Source: JBKGYG01 sp046546235 (lineage in GTDB: Bacteria > Bacillota > Clostridia > Lachnospirales > DSM-24629). From it: 13,855 nt of DNA. A model generated the notes under the pieces. That model was not told the DNA's origin, ran no database searches, and saw only the letters and a list, made by a program, of their open reading frames with translations. Position numbers and translations under genes: made by a program. Every line of letters starts with the position of its first letter. Position 1 is the first letter of the stretch. Positions 1 through 6,194 of the stretch are shown piece after piece. The stretch spans positions 1 through 13,855 of the forward strand of contig JBKGYG010000046.1 in assembly GCA_046546235.1 (NCBI GenBank). The letters run 5' to 3'.

Positions 1-33
1 AGTGGAACAATTAAAACATTAGAAGAAGTCTAA
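1..33 (+). CDS. possible 3' end of an upstream gene (partial)
   Basis: An open frame enters from the left edge and stops at TAA 31-33, reading SGTIKTLEEV. Ten residues are too few to identify a family, and chance alone could give this. A 38-codon minus-strand frame (30-146) overlaps its end but has no ribosome binding site, so I favour the plus-strand tail slightly. Confidence 0.25.
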   Translation, partial: SGTIKTLEEV

Positions 34-150
34 TAGGCATAAAAACTGACACTATGAATTTGATTTATTATATATTCCAACGGAATATCTTCAGCTTTAC
101 CGAATGCCTCTCGAATGTCTGATTCAGTTACAATTATATTTTTCATATAA

Positions 151-179
151 TTGACAATTACTTTTTATGTTGATACAAT
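151..179 (+). promoter_or_regulatory. sigma-A type promoter of nrdJ
   Basis: There is a perfect -35 TTGACA at 151-156, a 17-nt spacer, and -10 TACAAT at 174-179 preceded by TG at 171-172 (extended -10). Transcription should start near 186, giving a leader of about 50 nt, too short for a cobalamin riboswitch. The -10 overlaps the first NrdR box. Confidence 0.85.
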
Positions 180-188
180 ATATAGTAT
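173..188 (+). promoter_or_regulatory. NrdR box 1
   Basis: The 16 bases ATACAATATATAGTAT match the published NrdR box consensus (acaCwATATaTwGtgt type) at about 14 of 16 positions, including the whole central ten bases. The box covers the -10 element, so bound NrdR would block RNA polymerase. NrdR is an ATP-cone repressor of ribonucleotide reductase genes; its gene is not in this window. Confidence 0.75.
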
Positions 189-203
189 ATGTTGCTAGAT
201 TTT

Positions 204-219
204 CCACAATATAATGTAT
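204..219 (+). promoter_or_regulatory. NrdR box 2
   Basis: CCACAATATAATGTAT matches the NrdR consensus at about 13 of 16 positions. It begins 31 bp after box 1, which is three helical turns and the usual arrangement of paired NrdR boxes, so both boxes lie on the same face of the DNA. It lies in the transcribed leader just before the ribosome binding site. Confidence 0.7.
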
Positions 220-234
220 TGAGAGGTGGTAACT

Positions 235-2592
235 TTGTATAAAGTTATTAAACGAGATGGAACAATAACTAACTTTGATTTAAATAAGATAAAAACAGCT
301 ATTCAACTCTCAATGGCTGAAACAAAAGAAGGTGTCGACGAAAAATTGACTAATTCAATATGTAAAAATATAGAAGAAGAACTTACAAAAAACGATAAAA
401 CTATTTCAGTAGAAATAATTCAAGATTTAGTTGAAAAATATCTTATGGATTCTCCCCATAAAGATGCTGCAAAACGTTATATACTTTATCGTTATGAAAG
501 AGATAAGACTAGAGATTCTAGATCAAAAAGAATTGATGGTCGATTACTTAGCGAGGAATTTATAAGTCCTTATAAACATAAACCTAATCCTATGAAACAA
601 TTAGGTAATTTTGTATATTATAGAACCTATTCCAGATGGCTGCCAGAAGAAAACCGAAGGGAATATTGGTGGGAAACCGTTAGAAGGGCAGTTGAATATA
701 ACTGCAGCCTAGTTCCGACTACAAAGAGCGAAGCGGAAAAATTGTATGACAATATCTTTAATTTAAGACAATTCCTATCAGGAAGAACTTTCTGGGTAGG
801 TGGAACAGATGTTTCAAATCATTATCCTATGGCTAATTATAACTGTGCTTTTCAAATCATAGATAACTTTGACACTTTTAAAGATTTATTTTATCTTTTA
901 ATGATAGGCTCTGGTGTTGGTATTAGGATTCTTCGCGATGACATAAACAAACTTCCAAGAATTCGTACTAATTTTGAAGTTATTAATGAAGATTATACTC
1001 CTATGCATAAAAGCAATCGAGAAGATAGTACAAGTCTTACCTTTACTAATAATAGCTCCGCTAAAATTATAATAGGTGATAGCAAAGAAGGTTGGGTACA
1101 ATCACTAGATTTTTTCTTAAAACTACTTTACAGCAATGAATACAGACACATTAATACAATTATTATTAATTATAATAATGTTCGCCCCAAAGGCGAACGA
1201 CTAAAAACATTTGGTGGCTCAGCAAGCGGTCATACAAGCCTTAAAAATATGTTTAGCAAAATAACAAAAGTCATAAAAAAACGCGGTTTATTAACAGAGG
1301 AACATTCAACTTATCTAAAACCTATTGATTGTTTAGATATTGCCAATATAATTGGTGAAAATGTAGTAGTTGGCGGTGTGCGAAGAACTGCAGAAATTAT
1401 TTTAGTTGATGTAGAAGACAAAGAGTCTATAGAAGCTAAAAATAATTTGTACAAACAAATTGACGGGCAGTGGATTGTTGATCAAGATATTATTCATAGA
1501 CAGATGAGTAATAACTCTATTTATTATCGCGAAAAACCAACTAAAGAACAACTTCAATGGCAATTACAACAAATGCGTTACTCTGGAGAGCCTGGCTGGA
1601 TTAATGAAATTGCAGGATCAAAAAGACGTCCAAATATGAATGGTGTTAATCCTTGTGGAGAAATTCTTTTAGATTCTAAAGGTTTATGTAATCTAACAAC
1701 TATAAATGTTTATTCTTTTGTTAATGAAGATGGTGAGATAGATTATAATCGATTATATGAAGCCCAAAAATTGTCCGCTAGAGCAGGTTACCGAATGACA
1801 TGTGTTGAATTAGAGATCCCTGAGTGGAATTATGTGCAAAAAAGAGATAAATTAATTGGTTGTTCATTAACTGGATGGCAAGATATGGTTAATTCTTCAG
1901 GACTTAACAAAAAGAAACAAGCAGAATTGCTACAAAAGCTTAGACGTATAGCACAAAATGCTGCTAAAGACTATGCTAAAGAAATTGGGGATAACGCTCC
2001 ATTACTTGTAACTACAGTCAAGCCAGAAGGAACTCTTAGCCAATTACCTACTGTATCAAGTGGTGTTCATTACTCCCATTCCCCTTACTATATTAGAAGA
2101 ATTAGAATAAATGCTGATGATCCTCTTTTAAAAGTTTGTGATGAATTAGATTATCCAATTCATCCAGAAGTTGGACAAGATATTGATACTTGCACTACAA
2201 AAGTTATTGAATTTCCTATCAAAGCACCTAAAGGCAAAACAAAATATGATGTGTCTGCAATTGAACAGCTAGAAAATTATAAATTATTCATGGAAAATTA
2301 CGTTGATCATAACTGTTCCATTACTGTCCATGTAAGAGATAACGAATGGAACGATGTTGAAGAATGGGTTTGGAATCATTGGGAAGATATTGTTGCAGTT
2401 TCTTTTTTAGGATTAGATAATAACTTTTATCAACTTTTACCTTATGAGTCTATTACAGAAGATGAATATAATAAACGCATAAGAAAAATGAAACCTTTTA
2501 TTCCGAATTTAATTAGCAAATATGAAAAAGAAGAACAAGAATTTGATATCGGCAACGAATCATGCGAAAATGGAATATGTCCTATAAGATAA
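235..2592 (+). CDS. nrdJ: adenosylcobalamin-dependent (class II) ribonucleoside-triphosphate reductase
   Basis: This enzyme makes deoxyribonucleotides from ribonucleotides using a thiyl radical generated from adenosylcobalamin, independently of oxygen. I chose TTG 235 (785 aa) over GTG 226 because that GTG lies inside the Shine-Dalgarno AGGTGG (224-229), which is spaced 5 nt from the TTG. Numbered from TTG, residues 1-88 form an ATP-cone allosteric domain. The barrel carries NYNCAF (C204) and NPCGE (C474, thiyl radical site), with C485 in GLCNLTT as partner of C204. The tail CENGICPIR holds the redox pair C777/C782. The 11- and 5-residue spacings match the monomeric Lactobacillus leichmannii type (739 aa, C408/C419 and C731/C736), so this is the RTPR-like branch. 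The gene appears monocistronic under the NrdR-controlled promoter and converges on trxB, whose pathway could reduce its tail cysteines. All catalytic cysteines are present. Confidence 0.95.
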   Translation: MYKVIKRDGTITNFDLNKIKTAIQLSMAETKEGVDEKLTNSICKNIEEELTKNDKTISVEIIQDLVEKYLMDSPHKDAAKRYILYRYERDKTRDSRSKRIDGRLLSEEFISPYKHKPNPMKQLGNFVYYRTYSRWLPEENRREYWWETVRRAVEYNCSLVPTTKSEAEKLYDNIFNLRQFLSGRTFWVGGTDVSNHYPMANYNCAFQIIDNFDTFKDLFYLLMIGSGVGIRILRDDINKLPRIRTNFEVINEDYTPMHKSNREDSTSLTFTNNSSAKIIIGDSKEGWVQSLDFFLKLLYSNEYRHINTIIINYNNVRPKGERLKTFGGSASGHTSLKNMFSKITKVIKKRGLLTEEHSTYLKPIDCLDIANIIGENVVVGGVRRTAEIILVDVEDKESIEAKNNLYKQIDGQWIVDQDIIHRQMSNNSIYYREKPTKEQLQWQLQQMRYSGEPGWINEIAGSKRRPNMNGVNPCGEILLDSKGLCNLTTINVYSFVNEDGEIDYNRLYEAQKLSARAGYRMTCVELEIPEWNYVQKRDKLIGCSLTGWQDMVNSSGLNKKKQAELLQKLRRIAQNAAKDYAKEIGDNAPLLVTTVKPEGTLSQLPTVSSGVHYSHSPYYIRRIRINADDPLLKVCDELDYPIHPEVGQDIDTCTTKVIEFPIKAPKGKTKYDVSAIEQLENYKLFMENYVDHNCSITVHVRDNEWNDVEEWVWNHWEDIVAVSFLGLDNNFYQLLPYESITEDEYNKRIRKMKPFIPNLISKYEKEEQEFDIGNESCENGICPIR

Positions 2593-2593
2593 A

Positions 2594-2610
2594 GGTGGCT
2601 ACGCCACTTC
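2594..2610. repeat. small hairpin just after nrdJ
   Basis: GGTGGC and GCCACT (one G-T pair) flank the loop TAC right after the nrdJ stop codon. No T-run follows on the plus strand, so it is a poor intrinsic terminator alone; it may instead protect the 3' end. It abuts palindromic element A in the same way as hairpins beside the other copies. Confidence 0.5.
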
Positions 2611-2737
2611 CCAATTTATAGACAAAATAATAATTCGGAAATTTTTAGTAGAGGAATATATATACAAAACTCTCAGATTAAATATTTGTATATATATTCC
2701 TCTACTATTATTAAAAGCTGACTTTGGCTACAGTCTG
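2611..2737. repeat. palindromic intergenic element, copy A (MITE-like)
   Basis: The core is a perfect 22-bp inverted repeat, 2647-2668 against 2685-2706 (23 bp with the next pair), around a 16-nt AT-rich loop. Outside it, the right end read on the minus strand starts CAGACTGTAGCCAAAG and the left end holds TAGACAAAATAATAATT. Positions 2615-2685 match the minus strand of 4243-4313 at about 82% without gaps, and a 25-mer at 2684-2708 (minus) is identical to 4079-4103 (plus). It fills the gap between convergent nrdJ and trxB and may act as a two-way transcription barrier. It codes for nothing. Confidence 0.8.
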
Positions 2738-2748
2738 AAACCACCTTC

Positions 2749-3678
2749 TTAATATTTTTCAATAATGTATTGTTCTGCTGAATAGACAGCTGTTGCCCCA
2801 TCTCCAGCAGCAGTTATTATCTGTCTTAATGGCTTTTCACGAACATCTCCAGCTACAAACACCCCATCAACATTAGTCCTGCATCCTTCATCTGATTTAA
2901 TATATCCATTTTTATCTGTTACTATGACTTCTTTAACTAACTCTGAATGTGGAACTGTTCCAATAGCAATGAAAACACCATCTACTTCTAAATCAAGATT
3001 TTCTCTTGTTTTCTTATTTGTAACATTAATTTTTTCAACTGAATCGTTGCCATCTATTTTATTAACTACTGTATCCCATACTAACTCAATATTATCTATA
3101 TTAAAAACCTTTTCTTGCAATACTCTAACTGCTCTTAATTTATCACGTCTATGAATAAGGTAAACTTTTTTACATAACCTAGATAAAAATATCGCATCTT
3201 CTACTGCTACATCTCCACCACCAACTACAGCTACTGTCTTGTTTTTAAAAAAAGCTCCATCGCAAGTTGCACAATAAGATACTCCTAAACCTGAGTACTT
3301 TTCTTCTCCTTCTATTCCTAGTTTTCGCCAATCTGCCCCTGTGGATATTATAATTGTTTTGCTTTCATACACATTATCCTTTGTTACAACTTTTTTAAGT
3401 TTTCCTGTTAAATCTAAACTTTTAACTTTTTCTGATACTATTGTTGCCCCTAGTTTTTCCGCGTGTTCTCTAATTTTCATACTTAAGTCAAAACCATTAA
3501 TGCCTGGTAAAGCTGGATAATTATCTACCTCATAGGTATTCACTACTTGCCCCCCGCTCATAGCATTTTTTTCAAGCAAAATAGTTTTTAACATTGCTCT
3601 TTCTGCATATATAGCAGCTGTTAATCCAGCTGGACCAGAACCAATAATAATAAGATCATATAAACTATCTTTTTCCAT
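2749..3678 (-). CDS. trxB: thioredoxin reductase (NADPH)
   Basis: This cytoplasmic flavoprotein passes electrons from NADPH through FAD to thioredoxin. The 309-residue length is typical. The FAD-binding GSGPAG lies at residues 13-18, the redox-active CATC at 136-139, the NADPH-domain GGGDVA at 153-158, HRR at 176-178 (arginines that usually select NADPH over NADH) and the second FAD motif GVFVAGDVR at 272-280. The order FAD-NADPH-FAD and the CxxC within the NADPH domain are diagnostic of low-molecular-weight TrxB. The start at 3678 has AAAGGAG (3689-3695) 10 nt upstream. It follows a small membrane-protein gene with a 33-nt gap and is likely co-transcribed with it. No thioredoxin gene lies nearby. 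It converges on nrdJ, an enzyme whose C-terminal cysteines depend on this pathway in relatives. Confidence 0.95.
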   Translation of the reverse strand: MEKDSLYDLIIIGSGPAGLTAAIYAERAMLKTILLEKNAMSGGQVVNTYEVDNYPALPGINGFDLSMKIREHAEKLGATIVSEKVKSLDLTGKLKKVVTKDNVYESKTIIISTGADWRKLGIEGEEKYSGLGVSYCATCDGAFFKNKTVAVVGGGDVAVEDAIFLSRLCKKVYLIHRRDKLRAVRVLQEKVFNIDNIELVWDTVVNKIDGNDSVEKINVTNKKTRENLDLEVDGVFIAIGTVPHSELVKEVIVTDKNGYIKSDEGCRTNVDGVFVAGDVREKPLRQIITAAGDGATAVYSAEQYIIEKY

Positions 3679-3711
3679 TTTAAAAAAACTCCTTTACTAT
3701 ATAATACTAAA

Positions 3712-3936
3712 CTACTTATTATTTTTATGCTTTATATAAATTTCATAAATAATTGAAGTTAATAAATATATAACTAGTATACTAATTCCTAAATAAAGTA
3801 TACCATTTCTATCCTCTATTGGACAAACATTTGAAGGTAAATTTGAACGATCAATATAAGTTGCAATAAGTGCATAAAAAGAAACTCCTATTCCTAGCAG
3901 AAAAATTAAATTCAACCACTTTGGCTGTTTACGCAT
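3712..3936 (-). CDS. small two-helix membrane protein, function unknown
   Basis: I do not recognise this 74-residue protein. Two hydrophobic helices are visible, roughly residues 8-27 and 45-66. The N-terminus (RKQPKW) and C-terminus (KHKNNK) are basic, so both ends should face the cytoplasm and the loop (residues 28-44) should face outside. That loop contains the only cysteine, C38, in NVCPIEDRNG. The gene is real by its signals: AAGGAG 7 nt before ATG 3936 and a promoter upstream. It is the first gene of a probable two-gene unit with trxB, 33 nt apart, so a link to thiol redox or to membrane redox protection is possible, but this is inference from position only. It is too short for a complete VKOR or DsbD-type domain. 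Confidence 0.8.
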   Translation of the reverse strand: MRKQPKWLNLIFLLGIGVSFYALIATYIDRSNLPSNVCPIEDRNGILYLGISILVIYLLTSIIYEIYIKHKNNK

Positions 3937-3968
3937 TTTTAGTCTCCTTTTTTAATTTATATATTATA

Positions 3969-3997
3969 ATATTACAATGCAGAAAGCCTTACGTCAA
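3969..3997 (-). promoter_or_regulatory. promoter of the small membrane protein-trxB unit
   Basis: On the minus strand TTGACG (3992-3997) and TAATAT (3969-3974) are separated by 17 nt. Transcription should start about 25 nt before the coding start, leaving a short leader. A TATAAT lies slightly downstream but has no -35 partner. Confidence 0.75.
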
Positions 3998-4019
3998 GTT
4001 ATATTTCGGGCCTTCAAAA

Positions 4020-4044
4020 AACAACTCATAGCATATGAGTTGTT
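4020..4044 (-). terminator. intrinsic terminator, metY-distal copy of a duplicated hairpin
   Basis: On the minus strand an 11-bp perfect stem with a 3-nt loop (TGC) is followed directly by a T-run. It would stop transcripts coming from metY before they enter the membrane protein-trxB unit. Twenty-two bases of it (4023-4044) recur exactly at 4317-4338, on the other side of palindromic element B. Confidence 0.8.
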
Positions 4045-4338
4045 CAGACTGTAGACAAAGACAAATTATTATAAACACATAGTAGAGGAATATATATACA
4101 AATTAAGTGATGTTTTAAATATTTGATTAGAAAAAATTAGTGAGTGGAGATTGTTATTTCGTTAAAAACCTTAAATGTTTGACCTTAAGGGAGTTTTTAA
4201 GGTTTAGGAATAACAATTGGAACGAACTTAGTTTTTCTTCAAAGATTTAACCTGAACGTTTTGTATATATATTTCTTTACGGAAAATTCTTAAATTATTA
4301 TTTTGTCTACAAACTGAACTCATAGCATATGAGTTGTT
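4023..4338. repeat. 22-bp direct repeats flanking element B
   Basis: Positions 4023-4044 and 4317-4338 are identical 22-mers, each itself a hairpin (AACTCATA, loop GCA, TATGAGTT, then GTT). They bracket 4045-4316 precisely, as a long target-site duplication would. Removing the element and one copy restores a metY terminator with stem and T-run. Alternatively the hairpin is part of a repeated module. Confidence 0.75.
4045..4316. repeat. palindromic intergenic element, copy B (about 272 bp, MITE-like)
   Basis: The element starts CAGACTGTAGACAAAG and ends with the inverse TTTGTCTACAAACTG. The two halves align as an imperfect inverted repeat over about 130 nt each, including the subterminal GAATATATATACAAA-type motif at both ends and an inner pair around 4151-4172 and 4196-4216 (TTGTTATT... 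against ...AATAACAA). A transcript would fold into one long rod. There is no open reading frame of note and no transposase, so it would be non-autonomous. Both halves resemble copy A. It fills most of the gap between metY and the membrane protein gene. Confidence 0.8.
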
Positions 4339-4346
4339 TCAGTTTG
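4310..4346 (-). repeat. metY-proximal hairpin, extended stem
   Basis: This is the second copy of the duplicated hairpin. Its stem is extended by CAAACTG (4310-4316, the element end) pairing with CAGTTTG (4340-4346), with a GTTT bulge between. On the minus strand it is not followed by a T-run, so it is probably a weaker terminator for metY than the distal copy. Confidence 0.6.
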
Positions 4347-4366
4347 TATTGGTTTTATAAATACCT

Positions 4367-5641
4367 TTATTCTTCATTAAGTGCTTTTTCTAAATCAGTA
4401 ATCAAATCACTAATATCTTCTAATCCAACCGATATTCTAATCATATCTTTTGTCACCCCACAAGCTTTTTGTTCCTCATCACTTAATTGCTGGTGTGTTG
4501 TACTAGCTGGATGGATGACTAATGATTTTGCATCAGCAACATTTGCTAAATGAGAAAATAATGTTAAGTTATTGATAAATTTTTTTACATCCCCTTTTAT
4601 TCCAAAAGTAAAAATAGAGCCAGCACCATTTCTGAAATATTTATTAGCTAATTTATTATATTTATTCTCTTCAAGATTAGGATAATTAACCCAACTAATT
4701 TTAGGATGGTTACTAAGGAATTTTACAATTTCTTTTGCATTTTCTAAATGTTTTTTTACCCTTAAAGATAAAGTTTCTAAACCTTGTAGAAGTTGAAAAG
4801 AATTAAAAGGACTAATAGAAGCACCTAAATCTCTTAGCAAAGATACCCTAGCTTTTACAATATACGCTAAGTTTCCTAATGCTTCTGAATATATAAGCCC
4901 GTGATAACTTGAGTTTGGTTCTGTAAACTCTGTGAATTTCCCACTTTTTGCCCAATCGAATTTACCACTATCTACAATTACACCCCCAATAGAAGTCCCA
5001 TGTCCCCCAATAAATTTAGTTGCTGAGTGAACAACAATATCTGCTCCATATTCAATTGGTTTTAATAAGTAAGGCGTTGCAAAAGTATTGTCTACAATTA
5101 AAGGAATATTATTATTATGAGCTATTTTTGCTACCGCTTCTATATCTATAATATTAATTCCAGGATTTCCAATTGATTCAATAAAAATAGCCTTTGTTTT
5201 ATCGTTAATAGCTTTTTCAAAGTTAATCGTTTCATCAGGGTCAACAAACTTTACATTTATATCAAACCTTTTTAAAGTATTTGCAAATAAATTATAAGTG
5301 CCACCATACAATGTACTTGCTGCTACTATTTCGTCACCTGCTTTAGCAATATTTAATATCGAATAACTAATAGCTGCAGAACCCGATGCAACAGCTAATG
5401 CTCCAACTCCACCTTCAAGAGCAGCCATCCTTTGTTCAAACACATCTGTAGTAGGATTCATAATACGGGTATATATATTCCCTGTTTCTTTAAGTCCGAA
5501 CAAATCCTGTGCATGATCAAAATCATTAAATACATATGAGGTTGTTTGATATATCGGAACCGCTCTTGAACCTGTAGTTGCTTCTGGCTCCTGCCCTGCA
5601 TGTAATTGTTGTGTATCAAAATTATATTTATTCCACTTCAT
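4367..5641 (-). CDS. metY: O-acetylhomoserine sulfhydrylase (O-acetylhomoserine aminocarboxypropyltransferase)
   Basis: This PLP enzyme of the Cys/Met metabolism family makes homocysteine from O-acetylhomoserine and sulfide, or methionine from methanethiol. I place the start at ATG 5641 (424 aa), which has GGAG 9 nt upstream; ATG 5656 is in frame but has no ribosome binding site. The N-terminus FDTQQLHAGQEP and the block PIYQTTSYVFND are typical of the MetY branch. Numbered from 5641, YTR at 57-59 binds the PLP phosphate of the neighbouring subunit, D184 in VDNTFATP contacts the pyridine nitrogen and K209 in SATKFIGGHG is the PLP lysine. The length fits MetY (about 425) and exceeds cystathionine synthases and lyases (about 380). 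An S-box riboswitch upstream supports a methionine role. It is a single-gene unit; no metX lies nearby. Confidence 0.93.
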   Translation of the reverse strand: MKWNKYNFDTQQLHAGQEPEATTGSRAVPIYQTTSYVFNDFDHAQDLFGLKETGNIYTRIMNPTTDVFEQRMAALEGGVGALAVASGSAAISYSILNIAKAGDEIVAASTLYGGTYNLFANTLKRFDINVKFVDPDETINFEKAINDKTKAIFIESIGNPGINIIDIEAVAKIAHNNNIPLIVDNTFATPYLLKPIEYGADIVVHSATKFIGGHGTSIGGVIVDSGKFDWAKSGKFTEFTEPNSSYHGLIYSEALGNLAYIVKARVSLLRDLGASISPFNSFQLLQGLETLSLRVKKHLENAKEIVKFLSNHPKISWVNYPNLEENKYNKLANKYFRNGAGSIFTFGIKGDVKKFINNLTLFSHLANVADAKSLVIHPASTTHQQLSDEEQKACGVTKDMIRISVGLEDISDLITDLEKALNEE

Positions 5642-5656
5642 AATTAAATACTCCAT

Positions 5657-5877
5657 TCTTATATTATTATTAAAATCATAAACACTCTTTTAAGTTGTTT
5701 ATTTTACAAATTATTATATATTATCTATCTAAAACTATATTTTTAATCCATATAGTTGCAATGAAATTATTATTCATTAAAACTTACGTACCTCCTATGT
5801 TTGGTAGTACATGGTCAAGTAGCATAAAAAGTAGCGCGCTTACTTATAAGAATTAAACTTAAAAGTTTTATAATAAT
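5657..5877 (-). other. 220-nt leader between the riboswitch terminator and metY
   Basis: This stretch is transcribed only when the SAM riboswitch allows read-through. It contains no long frame. On the minus strand it holds a strong but orphan AGGAGG (5791-5796), two tiny frames (5784-5825, MLLDHVLPNIGGT; 5721-5777, MNNNFIATIWIKNIVLDR) and a GC-rich near-palindrome around AGCGCGCT near 5830-5850 followed by TTTTT. It could be the scar of a lost gene or a second regulatory layer; I cannot decide. Confidence 0.5.
5721..5777 (-). CDS. possible 18-codon leader peptide
   Basis: ATG 5777 is preceded by a perfect AGGAGG (5791-5796), but the 13-nt spacing is long. The peptide MNNNFIATIWIKNIVLDR matches nothing I know and has no run of methionine or cysteine codons that would suggest attenuation. 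It may be a chance frame beside an orphan ribosome binding site. Confidence 0.2.
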   Translation of the reverse strand: MNNNFIATIWIKNIVLDR

Positions 5878-5903
5878 AAAAACTCCTGTTAATAACAGGA
5901 GTT
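5878..5903 (-). terminator. expression-platform terminator of the SAM riboswitch
   Basis: On the minus strand AACTCCTGTT and AACAGGAGTT form a perfect 10-bp stem with loop ATT, followed by a T-rich tract. The CTCCT of its left arm can pair with the AGGAG at the 3' side of aptamer helix P1, giving the competing antiterminator expected of S-box leaders. Confidence 0.92.
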
Positions 5904-5918
5904 AAAATACACATTTCT

Positions 5919-6022
5919 CCTCTTATCTCTCAGTTTCCTGCAGGATTTAGCACCATTGCATATATAAAATGCTGGTTGCTGGGTTTCATAGGGCCAGTCC
6001 CTCCACCTCTCTTTATAAGAGT
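5919..6022 (-). ncRNA. SAM-I (S-box) riboswitch aptamer
   Basis: The minus strand reads, in order, the hallmark S-box blocks: CTTATAAAGAGAGGTGGAGG, GACTGGCCCTATGAAACCC, GGCAACC-like AGCAACC, GGTGCTAAATCCTGC and GAGATAAGAGGAG. Helix P1 pairs 6015-6021 with 5920-5926. The kink-turn GA steps and the P3/P4 conserved bases are present. SAM binding stabilises P1, frees the downstream terminator and turns metY off; low SAM lets the antiterminator form. The aptamer begins about 11 nt after the predicted transcription start. Confidence 0.96.
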
Positions 6023-6039
6023 ATTTATTAATTTTAATA

Positions 6040-6068
6040 AACATAACATAGATGTATTCCTACGTCAA
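6040..6068 (-). promoter_or_regulatory. promoter of the SAM riboswitch-metY unit
   Basis: On the minus strand TTGACG (6063-6068) and TATGTT (6040-6045) are 17 nt apart. The predicted start near 6033 lies just before riboswitch helix P1, the usual geometry for an S-box leader. Confidence 0.8.
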
Positions 6069-6151
6069 GGCAAAATTATATTTTAATACGTTATTTATCG
6101 CTGGTATATAGATATTATACACTCTCTTGGTATAACTTTAATTTAATTTAA

Positions 6152-6182
6152 AAGCCCCTTTGCATAACTAACAAAAGGACTT
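6152..6182 (-). terminator. terminator of the lipoprotein gene cluster
   Basis: On the minus strand AAGTCCTTTTG pairs with CAAAGGGGCTT, 11 bp with two G-U pairs, around a 9-nt loop, and TTTT follows. It lies 12 nt after the stop codon of the third lipoprotein gene. Confidence 0.75.
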
Positions 6183-6194
6183 CCTATCATCTTA

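Noticed and set aside
72..88. 7-bp hairpin (ATATTCC, AAC, GGAATAT) as terminator of the upstream gene
   Set aside because: Weak AT-rich stem, no T-run on either strand.
30..146. 38-codon minus-strand frame (MKNIIVTESDIREAFGKAED...)
   Set aside because: No ribosome binding site before the ATG, no recognisable family, and it overlaps a possible plus-strand gene tail. Possibly a gene fragment, but unsupported.
33..225. Cobalamin riboswitch before the B12-dependent reductase
   Set aside because: No B12-box or conserved aptamer blocks are visible, and the promoter position leaves only about 50 nt of leader.
2924..3154. Antisense open frames within trxB and similar ones within nrdJ, metY, typA and the AraC-family gene
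   Set aside because: Each lies wholly opposite a well-supported gene and reads as serine/leucine/phenylalanine-rich noise.
3712..3936. Small membrane protein as a truncated VKOR or DsbB-like protein
   Set aside because: Only one cysteine and two helices; no CxxC and no quinone-site pattern.
4045..4316. Element B as a full insertion sequence
   Set aside because: No transposase or long open frame; the whole body is an inverted repeat, so at most a non-autonomous element.
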